64,000 nt of DNA from Marinomonas fungiae (lineage in GTDB: Bacteria; Pseudomonadota; Gammaproteobacteria; Pseudomonadales; Marinomonadaceae), in contig NZ_LIQF01000004.1 in assembly GCF_001418205.1 (NCBI RefSeq), positions 1 through 64,000 of the forward strand, read 5' to 3'. The position numbers were made by a program, and so were the translations under genes. Numbering within the stretch: the first letter of the stretch is position 1; each line of letters begins with the position of its first letter. Shown piece after piece: positions 43,680 through 53,693 of the stretch. The notes beneath the pieces were generated by a model, which had not been told where the DNA came from, ran no database searches, and was given only the letters and a program-made list of their open reading frames with translations.

Positions 43680-44852
43680 ATGAGCGAAAAAACTATAACT
43701 AATACAAGCTTTCTGAACGACGCTGGCAACCGTGCCTTGTTGTTCCAAGCAGTGCTCTTGGTCGTAGTGGTGGCGGTGGGTTACTACCTATTCCACAACC
43801 TCCAAGCGAACTTGCAAACTCAAGGGATTTCGACCGGTTTTTCTTTTTTAAATGAGCCAGCAGGCTTTCCGATCTTAATCCATTTAATCGACTACACTGA
43901 GGCCAACAGCTACGGGCGAGCGTTCGTTGTGGCCTTAATCAACACCATCCTGATTTCTTTGATAGGCATTATCTTCGCCACCATTATTGGTGTGGTGATG
44001 GGCTTAGCCCGCCTGTCTCAGAACTGGTTAGTGGCACGTCTAGCAACGGTATACATTGAAACCTTGCGCAATATCCCATTATTGTTGCAAATGTTTTTCT
44101 GGTACTTCGCTGTTCTGGCCGCTTTGCCGCATCCGCGCGACAGCATCATTTTCGGTGATTTTCTGCTGAACAAGCGTGGGGTTTACTCCCCTAACCCGAT
44201 TTTTCAGGACGGTATCGGCATTGCCATTGGCGCATTCTTCATCGCGTTAGCGGCCTCGATTGCCCTGATTATTTGGGCTAAGAAGCGCCAGAAAAGAACC
44301 GGTGTTTGGTTTCCTGCTTACTGGTCTTCGTTAGCGATCATTGTCTTTGGCACTATTCTGGGGTTTGCCATCGCTGGTTTCCCAGTGGAGTTTGAACTGC
44401 CACAGAAAAGTCGCTTTAACGTTTCTGGCGGTATGGTGTTGGTGCCTGAATTTGTTGCGGTATTGGTTGCGCTCTCAACCTACACCGGCGCATTCATCGC
44501 TGAGATCGTTCGTGCAGGCATTTTATCTGTGAATTGGGGACAAACCGAAGCGGCACGCTCGCTAGGTCTTAAGGACAGCCTGACGCAACGCTTGATCGTC
44601 TTGCCACAGGCGCTTCGTGTCATCATCCCACCTTTGACCAGCCAATTTCTAAACCTTGCTAAAAACTCATCATTAGGCGCTGCAATCGCTTACCCTGAAC
44701 TGGTGGCCGTGGTCATGGGGACCACACTCAACCAAACTGGTCAGGCCATTGAGACGATTGGCTTGTGTATGTTGGTGTACGGCTCTTTAAGCTTGTCCAT
44801 TTCGTTCTTTATGAACTGGTACAACAAGAAAATGTCGCTGGTTGAGCGCTAG
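43680..44852 (+). CDS. aapQ: Amino acid ABC transporter permease, first subunit
   Basis: A 390-residue membrane protein of the HisMQ type, resembling AapQ. The N-terminal transmembrane helix (about 20-40) precedes the conserved module, and the EAA-type loop EAARSLGLKDSLTQRLIVLPQAL lies near residue 298. About eight hydrophobic segments are visible, more than the five usual for HisM/HisQ, as is typical of the Aap/Bzt branch. It pairs with AapM. It begins 104 bases after aapJ. Confidence 0.88.
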   Translation: MSEKTITNTSFLNDAGNRALLFQAVLLVVVVAVGYYLFHNLQANLQTQGISTGFSFLNEPAGFPILIHLIDYTEANSYGRAFVVALINTILISLIGIIFATIIGVVMGLARLSQNWLVARLATVYIETLRNIPLLLQMFFWYFAVLAALPHPRDSIIFGDFLLNKRGVYSPNPIFQDGIGIAIGAFFIALAASIALIIWAKKRQKRTGVWFPAYWSSLAIIVFGTILGFAIAGFPVEFELPQKSRFNVSGGMVLVPEFVAVLVALSTYTGAFIAEIVRAGILSVNWGQTEAARSLGLKDSLTQRLIVLPQALRVIIPPLTSQFLNLAKNSSLGAAIAYPELVAVVMGTTLNQTGQAIETIGLCMLVYGSLSLSISFFMNWYNKKMSLVER

Positions 44853-44861
44853 GAGATTAGT

Positions 44862-45962
44862 ATGACCATAGAATTCAAACCCTCTCCAAGCCTCCCGCCG
44901 CCACAGAACTCTGTCGGTGCTGTTGCTTGGATTCGTAAGAACTTTTTCTCTTCTCCGCTAAACATCTTTCTAACGATATTTAGCTTTTACATCATCTACT
45001 TATTGTTTCCACCCATGATTGAGTGGGCACTGATAAATGCAACATGGAGCGGTGAGTCAAAAGCCGCTTGTACCGCGGGTGGTGCGTGTTGGGCGTTTAT
45101 CGGTGTGTACTTTAAGCAGTTCATGTACGGCTTGTACCCAGCAGAAGAAACTTGGCGTGTGAACTTAGCCTTAATCATGTTGATTGTATTGGTGGCCATG
45201 TATGCCATAAAAGCCATCAACAAAGGCTTATTAACAGCGGTCATCTTACTGGTTTACCCAGTCGTGGCGTTTATCTTGTTCTCTGGTGGCATGTTCGGCT
45301 TAGAGCCAGTTGAAACGACTAACTGGGGCGGCCTATTTCTAACCACACTATTGGGCGTGGTTGGTATTGTTGCTTCATTGCCGTTGGGCGTTCTGTTGGC
45401 CCTTGGTCGCCGTTCAGATATGCCGATTGTGAAGTCTGTCTGTGTGGTGTTCATTGAAACCATTCGTGCCGTACCTCTGATCACAGTCTTGTTTATGGCA
45501 TCCGTCATGATTCCATTGTTCCTTCCTGACGGGTTGAACTTTAACAAGCTACTGCGTGTATTAATCGGTATTACTCTGTTCTCTGCAGCCTATATGGCAG
45601 AGGTTATTCGAGGTGGCTTACAAGCTATTCCGAAAGGTCAATACGAAGCCGCTGATGCGATGGGCTTAACCTACTGGCAATCAATGATTCTTGTGATTTT
45701 ACCGCAGGCGTTGAAACTGGTTATCCCAGGCATTGTGAACACCTTTATCGGTTTATTCAAAGATACAACACTGGTTTACATCGTTGGTATGTTCGACCTA
45801 TTGGGTCGTATACAAGCCGCTAACCACGATGCTAACTGGCTAGGTACCACAACGGAAGGTTACGCCTTTGCAGGCTTAGTTTATTGGGCAATCTGCTTCG
45901 GTATGTCCCGCTATTCAATGGCGGTTGAGCGTAAGTTAGATACCGGACACAAGCGGAATTAA
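44862..45962 (+). CDS. aapM: Amino acid ABC transporter permease, second subunit
   Basis: A 366-residue inner-membrane permease like AapM/BztC. The loop [29 protein letters not shown] near residue 260 contacts the ATPase. Additional hydrophobic helices in the N-terminal half (ending about residue 150) are typical of this subfamily. AGGAG lies before the ATG, nine bases after aapQ. Confidence 0.88.
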   Translation: MTIEFKPSPSLPPPQNSVGAVAWIRKNFFSSPLNIFLTIFSFYIIYLLFPPMIEWALINATWSGESKAACTAGGACWAFIGVYFKQFMYGLYPAEETWRVNLALIMLIVLVAMYAIKAINKGLLTAVILLVYPVVAFILFSGGMFGLEPVETTNWGGLFLTTLLGVVGIVASLPLGVLLALGRRSDMPIVKSVCVVFIETIRAVPLITVLFMASVMIPLFLPDGLNFNKLLRVLIGITLFSAAYMAEVIRGGLQAIPKGQYEAADAMGLTYWQSMILVILPQALKLVIPGIVNTFIGLFKDTTLVYIVGMFDLLGRIQAANHDANWLGTTTEGYAFAGLVYWAICFGMSRYSMAVERKLDTGHKRN

Positions 45963-45985
45963 TAGAGAATTTGAGGCCTTACAAC

Positions 45986-46765
45986 ATGACAGATAGAAAT
46001 ATGGCATTAGCCCAACTTGAGCCGGGCGAAGAAGCAATCATTCAATTTACGGATGTAAACAAGTGGTACGGCGAGTTCCACGTACTAAAGAACATCAACT
46101 TTAGCGTTAAAAAAGGTGAGCGTATCGTCGTTTGTGGACCTTCTGGTTCTGGTAAATCCACAATGACTCGTTGCATTAACCGTCTAGAAGAGCACCAGAA
46201 AGGTCAAATTCTGGTCGACGGCATCGAAATGAACGATAACCTCAAAAACATTGAGGCGATTCGTAAAGACGTCGGTATGGTGTTTCAGCACTTTAACCTG
46301 TTCCCGCATTTAACTATCTTGGAAAACCTGACACTTGCGCCAATCTGGGTACGTAAAACGCCTAAGAAAGAAGCGGAAGCCATGGCTATGCATTACTTGG
46401 AACGAGTGAAAATCGCCAACCAAGCATTGAAATACCCAGGGCAGCTTTCCGGAGGCCAGCAACAGCGTGTGGCCATTGCACGTGGCCTATGCATGAAACC
46501 TCGTATCATGCTGTTCGACGAGCCGACGTCAGCGCTTGATCCTGAGATGATCAAAGAGGTATTGGACGTAATGATCCAATTGGCGGATGAAGGCATGACG
46601 ATGGTCTGTGTGACCCACGAAATGGGCTTTGCGAAAACCGTCGCGGATCGCGTGGTATTTATGGATGCAGGAGAAATCGTCGAAGCCAATACGCCTCATG
46701 AATTCTTCGAAAACCCACAGCATGATCGGACACAGTTATTCTTAAGCCAGATTTTGAACCACTAA
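45986..46765 (+). CDS. aapP: Amino acid ABC transporter ATP-binding protein
   Basis: A 259-residue ATPase of the polar amino acid uptake family. Walker [10 protein letters not shown] (about 51-59), the signature [15 protein letters not shown], Walker [15 protein letters not shown] and the H-loop THEMGFA are intact. The ATG at 45986 with GAGG upstream is better than an in-frame TTG at 45971. It ends the operon at a strong terminator. Confidence 0.92.
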   Translation: MTDRNMALAQLEPGEEAIIQFTDVNKWYGEFHVLKNINFSVKKGERIVVCGPSGSGKSTMTRCINRLEEHQKGQILVDGIEMNDNLKNIEAIRKDVGMVFQHFNLFPHLTILENLTLAPIWVRKTPKKEAEAMAMHYLERVKIANQALKYPGQLSGGQQQRVAIARGLCMKPRIMLFDEPTSALDPEMIKEVLDVMIQLADEGMTMVCVTHEMGFAKTVADRVVFMDAGEIVEANTPHEFFENPQHDRTQLFLSQILNH

Positions 46766-46791
46766 TCTTGCTATTTGTACCAATCCTGTCT

Positions 46792-46816
46792 AAAAAGCCC
46801 CCAGTGGGGCTTTTTT
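46792..46816 (+). terminator. Terminator of the aap operon
   Basis: AAAAAGCCCC (46792-46801) and GGGGCTTTTT (46806-46815) form a 10-bp stem around CAGT, followed by T. Confidence 0.93.
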
Positions 46817-46869
46817 AGTTTGCTTAATAATGTCCTAATAAAGAAAATCGTTTTATTTGGGGATTTAGA

Positions 46870-48138
46870 GTGTCAGACCAGTCTGCCGAACAACTCATTA
46901 ACACGCGAGTGCGAATCGTTCATCTCGCCGATCACACAGGGAAACTACAGGTTATTTTCCCGTATGACAGTATGCTCGACATGGCTGCATTATCCCGTTT
47001 GACTAAACGCCGCTTTGACCCTGTTGCCAATTACAATATTGAAGGCGACCCACTGATCAAACCCAACACCTGCTCCACTATTATTGATCGGTCATTATTA
47101 GACTGTGATGTCATTGAACTGCGCAGCAGCGCCCAACACAGTTACAAAAGTTATTCTAAGGAAGAGTTCACTGGCCGCTTCCAAGGCCCTTTATCACGCT
47201 ACGAGCAGGTGGCGATTCCGGTGACAAGCATCCCTAAACCCGTCTTGGATCTGAGCCAAGATTCGGAACAAATGCAAGCCGCACTGGGCAAATTCCAGTC
47301 TATGCGCTTGCGGGCCCGTTTGGAAGAAACCCTTGAAATCCCGCCCTTACCTGCGTCGTCCCACCGCATTATTCAACTGTGCTCCAACGAGAACGCAGGC
47401 ACAGACGATCTGTGCGATGTCATCAGCTTAGATCCGTCTTTATCTGCGCAAGTGATCAGCTGGGCCTCATCGCCTTACTACGGTGTGCGTGGTGAAATCG
47501 ACTCTGTTGAAGATGCCATCATACGCGTTTTAGGCTTTGATATGGTGATGAACTTGGCCTTGGGCTTATCCATGGGCAGCGCTTTTCAATTACCGCAGAA
47601 TGGCCCACGCCATTACGAAGATTTCTGGTTTAGCGCCGTTTCTCATGCCGTACTGATGGAAGAATTGGTGCGTAAGATGCCATCCGGCGAGCGTCCGCGC
47701 TTGGGTCATGCTTACTTGTCAGGCTTGCTGCATAATTTCGGCTACTTGGCGATTGCCGTAGTACTACCGCCTCATTTCGGCATTCTATCCCGTTACATTG
47801 AAGCCAATGCCCATCTGCCAACCGATGTGATTGAAATGCAGACCTTGCATTTCACCAAAGAACAATTAGGGGCTTGGCTACTAAAACACTGGGGCCTACC
47901 TGAAAGCATTTATACGGCGGTGCGCTACAGTCAGACACCGGGTTATCAAGGCGCTCACTTTAAGCTGGCACTTTGCTTACAACTCTGCCATCAGTTGTTC
48001 AATGATGAAACGCCAGACCCAGAACTCCTGCGGTCGCTAGGTTTGAGCGCAGAGGATGCTCAGCAATGTCATCGTAAAGTACTGAGTTCTTCCAGTGAGC
48101 TCAGTAAAATGGTTGACCTCATCAGCGGGGCCAAATGA
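46870..48138 (+). CDS. HDOD-domain signalling protein with YbaK-like N-terminus
   Basis: A 422-residue protein with a C-terminal HDOD domain (about residues 145-360) marked by LPASSHRIIQL, DDLCDVISLDPSLSAQVISWASSPYYG and LGFDMVMNLALG. The first 100 residues recall the aminoacyl-tRNA deacylase (YbaK) fold (HTGKLQVIFPYDSMLDMAAL), probably without catalysis. HDOD proteins take part in signal transduction, for example with two-component and cyclic di-GMP systems. The start is GTG with GGGG upstream. It overlaps ubiC by four bases. Confidence 0.85.
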   Translation: MSDQSAEQLINTRVRIVHLADHTGKLQVIFPYDSMLDMAALSRLTKRRFDPVANYNIEGDPLIKPNTCSTIIDRSLLDCDVIELRSSAQHSYKSYSKEEFTGRFQGPLSRYEQVAIPVTSIPKPVLDLSQDSEQMQAALGKFQSMRLRARLEETLEIPPLPASSHRIIQLCSNENAGTDDLCDVISLDPSLSAQVISWASSPYYGVRGEIDSVEDAIIRVLGFDMVMNLALGLSMGSAFQLPQNGPRHYEDFWFSAVSHAVLMEELVRKMPSGERPRLGHAYLSGLLHNFGYLAIAVVLPPHFGILSRYIEANAHLPTDVIEMQTLHFTKEQLGAWLLKHWGLPESIYTAVRYSQTPGYQGAHFKLALCLQLCHQLFNDETPDPELLRSLGLSAEDAQQCHRKVLSSSSELSKMVDLISGAK

Positions 48139-48695
48139 GTTTGCTAAATCAGAAGCTAACACAGCAATTTGACTATCGCTGGCATACCATTGAGCAGGTC
48201 TCTCGTGGCACCATTCCGAAAAGCATCTTACCGTGGTTAACCACAAGCCACTCTATTACGGCTAAGCTACGTCAAGCAGGTCAGTTAAGAGTCGAGGTTT
48301 TAAGCGATGATTGGCAAGCTCCCTCTCCCCGTGAACGTCTTCGCTTAGGTTTAAAAAACCGTGAGATTGCTCGGGTTCGAACCGTCATCCTGTATGTTAA
48401 TGAGATCCCCGTGGTGTATGCCCGTTCGATTATTCCCGCTCGCTCGTTGCGAGGCACATGGCGCTACCTGCCGTATTTAGACAACCGTCCGTTAGGTGGT
48501 TACGTGTATAAATCGAAACGCTTACGACGTAGCTCAACGGAAGTCGTCAAACTGCCAGCCGGCTTGATCCTTAATTGCAAAGACTCCCTTTGGGCGCGTC
48601 GCTCTGTATTCATCGAGTATGGTCCTGGCATCTTGGTCAACGAAGCCTTTTATCCCGCCATCAGCGATATTACACTGGCCGCCGGACAACTTTAA
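48135..48695 (+). CDS. ubiC: Chorismate lyase UbiC
   Basis: A 186-residue chorismate pyruvate-lyase, first committed step of ubiquinone synthesis, giving 4-hydroxybenzoate and pyruvate. Recognisable are SITAKLRQ near residue 36, ERLRLGLKNREIARVR with its substrate-binding arginine, YARSIIPARSL and the late ARRSVFIE. It overlaps the HDOD gene (ATGA) and precedes ubiA, the usual order. Confidence 0.93.
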   Translation: MSLLNQKLTQQFDYRWHTIEQVSRGTIPKSILPWLTTSHSITAKLRQAGQLRVEVLSDDWQAPSPRERLRLGLKNREIARVRTVILYVNEIPVVYARSIIPARSLRGTWRYLPYLDNRPLGGYVYKSKRLRRSSTEVVKLPAGLILNCKDSLWARRSVFIEYGPGILVNEAFYPAISDITLAAGQL

Positions 48696-48712
48696 CTAAG
48701 TGATTGCACACC

Positions 48713-49567
48713 ATGAGTAAACTAAAAGATTACGCCGACTTAACCCGTTTTAACCGTCCCATTGGCTCCTTGTTGCTGATGTGGCCAACCCTTTGGGCCC
48801 TTTGGCTCGCAGCGGATGGCTGGCCAGAATGGCATCTAATATTTATTTTTGTGTTGGGCGTGTTCAGTATGCGCTCTGCCGGCTGTGTGATTAACGACTT
48901 TGCCGATCGTAAAGTGGACGGCTTTGTCGAACGCACCAAGAATCGTCCATTGCCATCGGGTCGGGTATCGGAAGTAGAAGCCTTAGCGCTGTTTGCTGGT
49001 TTATCGATTTTAAGCTTTATTTTAGTGCTATTTACCGATTGGCAGACCATTTTGCTGTCTTTTGTCGGTTTGTTCTTAGCCGCTTTATATCCGTTTATGA
49101 AACGCTACACACATTTGCCACAGCTGTTTTTGGGCTTAGCCTTCTCTTGGGCCATCCCGATGGCTTACAGTGCACAAGGCGGTAGCTTACTGGACCCGCA
49201 GCTGTGGATGCTGTTTGTGGCAAACTGCTTCTGGACCATTGCTTACGATACTTACTACGCCATGACAGATCGCCCAGACGATGTGAAGATAGGCATTAAA
49301 TCAACTGCCATCTTATTTGGCCGTTACGATTTACTGGTGATTCTTGTCTTGCAAGGATTGACCCTATCTTTGATGATGTGGATTGGTGTGCTTGCTCAAT
49401 TAGGCATCATGTATTTTGTTAGCTTATTGGGCGCGACGTATCTATTTTATCAGCAATACCAACAAGCTAAAGACCGCGAGCGCCAAGCGTGTTTTCGTTC
49501 TTTCTTAGATAATAACCGTATCGGTTACTGCATCTTTGCAGGAATCTTACTCGGGTATTACATTTAA
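48713..49567 (+). CDS. ubiA: 4-hydroxybenzoate polyprenyltransferase UbiA
   Basis: A 284-residue inner-membrane prenyltransferase attaching the polyprenyl chain to 4-hydroxybenzoate. The two Asp-rich metal sites are NDFADRKVDG (about 65-74) and DTYYAMTDRPDDVKIG (about 184-199), and the N-terminal RFNRPIGSLLLMWPTLWALW is typical. About eight to nine hydrophobic helices are seen. The ATG at 48713 is preferred over the upstream TTG. It lies 17 bases after ubiC. Confidence 0.95.
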   Translation: MSKLKDYADLTRFNRPIGSLLLMWPTLWALWLAADGWPEWHLIFIFVLGVFSMRSAGCVINDFADRKVDGFVERTKNRPLPSGRVSEVEALALFAGLSILSFILVLFTDWQTILLSFVGLFLAALYPFMKRYTHLPQLFLGLAFSWAIPMAYSAQGGSLLDPQLWMLFVANCFWTIAYDTYYAMTDRPDDVKIGIKSTAILFGRYDLLVILVLQGLTLSLMMWIGVLAQLGIMYFVSLLGATYLFYQQYQQAKDRERQACFRSFLDNNRIGYCIFAGILLGYYI

Positions 49568-49597
49568 TTGTGGCAATCATGTGGCACTGATATGACA

Positions 49598-49631
49598 ATT
49601 TAACACAGCTGTCATATTTAGCCGCTTTAAT
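49598..49631 (+). promoter_or_regulatory. Pho box and -10 of phoB
   Basis: ATTTAAC (49598-49604), four bases, then CTGTCAT (49609-49615) form the two 7-base halves of a Pho box; the second is perfect and the first weak. After a 10-base gap comes TTTAAT (49626-49631) as -10. The spacing is the same as in the pstS promoter here, and the weak half is the same type (TTTAACA). Confidence 0.7.
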
Positions 49632-49662
49632 AGCTACCGTTCCTGAGATGAGGATAAATCCT

Positions 49663-50358
49663 GTGACCGGTAAAAAAGTACTTATTATTGATGATGAAGC
49701 ACCAATCCGCGAGATGATCGCCGTCGCGCTGGAAATGGCTGGCTATGAATACATGGAAGCGGAAAATAGCCAACAGGCGCATGAGATGATCGTCGATCAT
49801 CGCCCTGATTTGGTGTTAGTAGATTGGATGATGCCTGGTGGCAGTGGCGTTGAGCTGACGCGTCGCCTGAAAAAAGATCCAACGACGGCTGAAATTCCAG
49901 TCATCATGTTGACCGCGAAAAGCGAAGAAGACAACAAGATTCAAGGTTTAGAAGTGGGGGCAGATGATTACATCACCAAACCATTCTCGCCACGTGAATT
50001 AGTTGCGCGCTTGAAAGCAGTATTACGTCGTGCCACGCCTCAAGGGGTAGACGACCCAATCGAAGTAGAAGGTTTATTGCTCGACCCTATTAGCCAACGC
50101 GTTTCAATTGGCACAACGCCCATCGAAATGGGGCCGACCGAGTACCGCCTGTTGAAATTCTTGATGACCCACCAAGAGCGCGCTTACTCACGTGCACAGC
50201 TGCTCGATCAGGTTTGGGGTGGCAATGTCTACGTGGAAGAACGTACAGTGGACGTGCATATCCGTCGTTTGCGTAAGGCGATTGGCGATTCTCATGACTT
50301 TTTAATTCAAACGGTTCGCGGTACGGGTTACCGATTCTCAGCGAAACGTACGGCATAG
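49663..50358 (+). CDS. phoB: Phosphate response regulator PhoB
   Basis: A 231-residue OmpR-type regulator. The receiver domain has the acidic pair DDE, the phosphorylation site VDWMMPG and the MLTAKSEE and ITKPFSPREL switches; the C-terminal winged helix (EYRLLKFLMTHQERAYSRAQ) binds Pho boxes. It activates pst and other phosphate genes. GAGGA is correctly spaced for the GTG at 49663 but not for the ATG at 49648, so GTG is preferred. It is followed seven bases later by phoR. Confidence 0.95.
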   Translation: MTGKKVLIIDDEAPIREMIAVALEMAGYEYMEAENSQQAHEMIVDHRPDLVLVDWMMPGGSGVELTRRLKKDPTTAEIPVIMLTAKSEEDNKIQGLEVGADDYITKPFSPRELVARLKAVLRRATPQGVDDPIEVEGLLLDPISQRVSIGTTPIEMGPTEYRLLKFLMTHQERAYSRAQLLDQVWGGNVYVEERTVDVHIRRLRKAIGDSHDFLIQTVRGTGYRFSAKRTA

Positions 50359-50365
50359 ATACGAT

Positions 50366-51769
50366 ATGAAAAGAACTTGGCAACGAGCTTTCATTACATG
50401 GATAAGTGGGTTAATGGCGGTTATCGTCATTGGTTTCGTATTGGGCCATATTCTTGCGCTAGCCTTGTTGTATACCCTTGGTACGTTGTACTGGCAGCTG
50501 TATCAGTTGTATCAATTTCACAATTGGCTACGTCGTTCCGGTAAAGCCGCGCCCCCAGATGCCTCTGGTATCTGGGGTGAAATCTTTGATGCGGTCTATC
50601 GCTTACAGAAAAAACAGCGTAAGTCGAAACGACGCATGCGCCAAGCGCTTAACCGTATTGAGAATTCCACCGCTGCGCTTAAAGAAGGCGTGATCATGGC
50701 GGACAGTAACGGTAATTTGGAGTGGTGGAATAACTCAGCAGGCTTATTGTTAGGTCTGCAACGCCCCGTCGATCGCGGTCAGCCGATTACCAATATTTTG
50801 CGCAACCCAGAATTCTTTAAATACTTCACTCAGAAGCGTTTTGGTGAACCTCTGGTAATTAAATCACCGTCTAAAGAAGGCGTGTATTTAGAGCTACAAA
50901 CCACGCTCTATGACCATAACGATCATCTAATTTTTGTCCGAGATGTGACCCGTTTACATTTGCTTGAGCAGATGCGTAAAGACTTTGTGGCAAACGCTTC
51001 CCACGAACTGAAAACACCACTGACAGTGATCAAAGGCTATCTGGAAACGTTGTCGATGTTTAAAGATAACCTGCCTCCGTCGATGCAACGCGGCATCGTC
51101 AATATGACCGATCAATCCCTACGTATGGAGCATTTGATCGAAGATTTGTTGTTGCTTTCGCGCCTAGAAACCAATGATCAAAAGGAGCCACATCAATGGC
51201 TCAAGTTGGAAGACATCTGTGAAACGGTGCGCAAAACCGCTTTACCTATGATGTCAGAGCAGCACGAGATGAGCTTCGATATCCCTGAAAATAGCTACAT
51301 TTACGGTGCCACCAGTGAGCTCTACAGTGCGTTTTCAAACCTTGTGTTTAACGCCATTAAGTACTCACCGGAAGGCGGCCACATTCAGATTAAATGGGTT
51401 CAGAATGAATTCAGTGGTGTGCTCTCTGTAGAAGACGAAGGCTTGGGCATCGATCCTCGTCATATTCCGCGATTAACAGAGCGTTTCTTCCGCGTGGATA
51501 AGGGCCGTGGCTCTAACACGGGAGGCACAGGTTTAGGCTTAGCGATTGTGAAGCACGTATTGATTCACCATAACGCCAAACTACAAATCCGCAGTCAGCC
51601 TGGTTTTGGCAGTACTTTCTCCTGCCACTTCCCAACCGATCGCGTACGCCAAGAGGCGTTGCTAGCGACCGTGGCAAGCGATGTGGAAGACAACGTGGAT
51701 GACGTTAAGAAAGTGTCAGAAACGTCTGAGAATAATTCAGAAGCATCTGCGCATACGCCTTCTACGTAG
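50366..51769 (+). CDS. phoR: Phosphate regulon sensor kinase PhoR
   Basis: A 467-residue kinase. Two N-terminal transmembrane helices (about 10-50) lie close together with almost no periplasmic part, as usual for PhoR; a PAS domain (about 95-190) and the H-box DFVANASHELKTPLTVIKGY follow, then the ATPase domain with NLVFNAIKYSPEGG, DEGLGID and TGLGLAIVKH. It exchanges phosphate with PhoB and senses phosphate status through PstSCAB-PhoU. The C-terminal 35 residues are a Ser/Asp/Glu-rich tail. Confidence 0.94.
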   Translation: MKRTWQRAFITWISGLMAVIVIGFVLGHILALALLYTLGTLYWQLYQLYQFHNWLRRSGKAAPPDASGIWGEIFDAVYRLQKKQRKSKRRMRQALNRIENSTAALKEGVIMADSNGNLEWWNNSAGLLLGLQRPVDRGQPITNILRNPEFFKYFTQKRFGEPLVIKSPSKEGVYLELQTTLYDHNDHLIFVRDVTRLHLLEQMRKDFVANASHELKTPLTVIKGYLETLSMFKDNLPPSMQRGIVNMTDQSLRMEHLIEDLLLLSRLETNDQKEPHQWLKLEDICETVRKTALPMMSEQHEMSFDIPENSYIYGATSELYSAFSNLVFNAIKYSPEGGHIQIKWVQNEFSGVLSVEDEGLGIDPRHIPRLTERFFRVDKGRGSNTGGTGLGLAIVKHVLIHHNAKLQIRSQPGFGSTFSCHFPTDRVRQEALLATVASDVEDNVDDVKKVSETSENNSEASAHTPST

Positions 51770-51786
51770 TACAGCACTCCGATACC

Positions 51787-51819
51787 AAAAAAGCCCAATG
51801 CAATGCATTGGGCTTTTTT
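51787..51819. terminator. Bidirectional terminator after phoR
   Basis: AAAAAAGCCCAATG (51787-51800) and CATTGGGCTTTTTT (51806-51819) form a 14-bp stem with a five-base loop; A and T runs at both ends serve phoR and the minus-strand gene ending at 51840. Confidence 0.93.
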
Positions 51820-51839
51820 ATGTGCCGTCTAAATCATCC

Positions 51840-52673
51840 TTACCACGAATCAAACAAACGCTGAATAAAGGCTTCTTTGTCCGCATCTTGATCAATCAGA
51901 TTAAGCGTCACGGTTAAAAACGCTGAGTCGTGTTTTTTCTCAGTGGTGGCCACCGCTTGAACAAAGTAATTGAGACGGTTGACCTTCTGCTCAAAGGTGA
52001 GATCCAATACCGCCTGATCCAATACCGTTGGAATCACGTCATCGCTCTTAATCAGCATGGTCGCCTCATCCTTGCCAAAGTGAACCACCATGCAACGGAA
52101 CTCTTTGCCAGCAAAACGCACCTTGGTCGGGATTTTAACGTCTTTGATCGTCACCGTTGGGTTAGTGATTTTAGGCGTGGCAGACGCTTTAGGATTGACG
52201 GTGCCCGCCATTAACACATCCAATGAACCCGATGCCACACCGCCAGTGGACGGCGCCGCATGGGGCCTAGGTGCTGAGTCCAGTTTTTTCTCTAGGCCAT
52301 TGCGCTTTGCGGCAGAAAAAACCTTTTGTACTAATTGGTCCGCTGAAAACGGCTTACCCAAATAATCCGTCACACCCGACTGCACCGCTTCGACCACATG
52401 GGACTTATCTCCACGGCTCGTAATCATCACAAATGGCAGCGTGTCTTTCTTATAGTTGGGTTGCTCGCGACACCACTGTAGCAACTCAACCCCTGTCATT
52501 TCCGGCATTTCCCAGTCACACAGCACCATGTCAAATGGGATTTTTTCCAGCATTTGCTGCGCTTTACGACCATTAACAGCTTCTTCCACCGTGACCGATG
52601 GGAAGCGCTTGCGCAGCGTACGTTTAATCAAATCACGAGTAAACGAGGCATCATCAACAACCAGTATTTTCAA
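51840..52673 (-). CDS. Single-receiver response regulator with C-terminal extension
   Basis: A 277-residue protein. A CheY-like receiver (residues 1-125; DDAS, LCDWEMPEM, TSRGDKSH, GKPFSADQ) is followed by a Ser/Ala/Pro linker and a 110-residue all-beta-looking C-terminal domain (VRFAGKEFRCMVVHFGKDEATML), PilZ-like in appearance but without a clear RxxxR/DxSxxG motif. The start is TTG with AGGA upstream; no ATG fits. It is followed by no obvious kinase, and cysZ precedes it by nine bases, so they may share a message. Confidence 0.75.
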   Translation of the reverse strand: MKILVVDDASFTRDLIKRTLRKRFPSVTVEEAVNGRKAQQMLEKIPFDMVLCDWEMPEMTGVELLQWCREQPNYKKDTLPFVMITSRGDKSHVVEAVQSGVTDYLGKPFSADQLVQKVFSAAKRNGLEKKLDSAPRPHAAPSTGGVASGSLDVLMAGTVNPKASATPKITNPTVTIKDVKIPTKVRFAGKEFRCMVVHFGKDEATMLIKSDDVIPTVLDQAVLDLTFEQKVNRLNYFVQAVATTEKKHDSAFLTVTLNLIDQDADKEAFIQRLFDSW

Positions 52674-52682
52674 AATCGTGTC

Positions 52683-53453
52683 CTATCGGGTCTGAGACAG
52701 TAAATCTGCATAATTCACAAAGCGTTCGCTGAACAACTTAATCCAAAGCAAGGTTGCCGCCACAACAGCAATGGGCATGATAAACAAATTCAAAAAAGGG
52801 ATGGTCACGGCAAACATTACGATAAAACCAAAGGTCCAGCACAACAGTGGTTTTTCACGTAAAGAAGCACGCATTTCAGGAAACGGAATCTTATTATTAT
52901 CGAAGGCGTAATCCATGTATTGCAGCGCCAACATCCAAGCTGAAAATAGCACGAGTAAGAAAGGCGCAACGACGTTAATAACCGGAATAAATGACAGCAA
53001 CAATAGCCCCAAAAAACGCGGCAGAAAGTACGCTAACTTCTGAAGCTCACGCTTTAAGCTACGCCCTGCGATCAACATTAAGCCCGCGAAGCTCATATCT
53101 TCATCAAACTGCTTGCCCGTTTGACGCTCTTCCACTTTTTCCGCTAAAAATGCCATAAAAGGTGCCGCTAAGATATTTACGCCCACTGAAAAGCTGTAAA
53201 ACATCAGCAAGCCCACCACGATGTTTAGCAACAGATAAAACAGCCAGTTTAGGAAAGACAACCATTCTGGCAAGAAGCCCATCATTTCATCCACAGCCAC
53301 CCCCATGTAGCTTAGCGCAACGGTATACAGCAATACCATCAGCGCAATGTTGGCGAAAATAGGGGCTAACAGAAACAAACGTAAACGACGTGACAACAGC
53401 AGAGGAAATGCTTCTATAATTGCGCCAACAGCGCTAAATGGATGGGTAATCAC
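52683..53453 (-). CDS. cysZ: Sulfate uptake protein CysZ
   Basis: A 256-residue membrane protein matching CysZ, a sulfate channel feeding cysteine synthesis. Hydrophobic segments and the signatures AAPFMAFLAEKVE and FIPVINVVAPFLLVLFSAWMLALQYMDY are typical. I place the start at a GTG (53451-53453) because GAGGA lies nine bases upstream and the N-terminus then fits the family; an in-frame ATG at 53516 has no ribosome site and would add 21 basic residues. It is not near other cys genes. Confidence 0.85.
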   Translation of the reverse strand: MITHPFSAVGAIIEAFPLLLSRRLRLFLLAPIFANIALMVLLYTVALSYMGVAVDEMMGFLPEWLSFLNWLFYLLLNIVVGLLMFYSFSVGVNILAAPFMAFLAEKVEERQTGKQFDEDMSFAGLMLIAGRSLKRELQKLAYFLPRFLGLLLLSFIPVINVVAPFLLVLFSAWMLALQYMDYAFDNNKIPFPEMRASLREKPLLCWTFGFIVMFAVTIPFLNLFIMPIAVVAATLLWIKLFSERFVNYADLLSQTR

Positions 53454-53602
53454 AGGTTTTAATCCTCGTTGAAAAACTTCTCTGAATAACGTTTTAAAGC
53501 GTCTATTTAAGCACATTTTTGCACGCGCTGGGTGCCAACCACCACATCAAATCGCGTGTTTTATCGCCCCAGAGAACGGGATAATGGATCACTGATGACT
53601 TT

Positions 53603-53631
53603 TTGAGCGGATTGATTCTATCGCTTAAAAT
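53603..53631 (+). promoter_or_regulatory. Sigma-70 promoter for the three-gene signalling set
   Basis: TTGAGC (53603-53608) and TAAAAT (53626-53631) are 17 bp apart, four and five of six bases of consensus, with the start point about 55 bases before the ATG at 53694. Confidence 0.5.
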
Positions 53632-53693
53632 CAAATTTGATACACTATTGAGCTTACACCTCTGGTGAGACTACTTCTGATATGGATACAGCT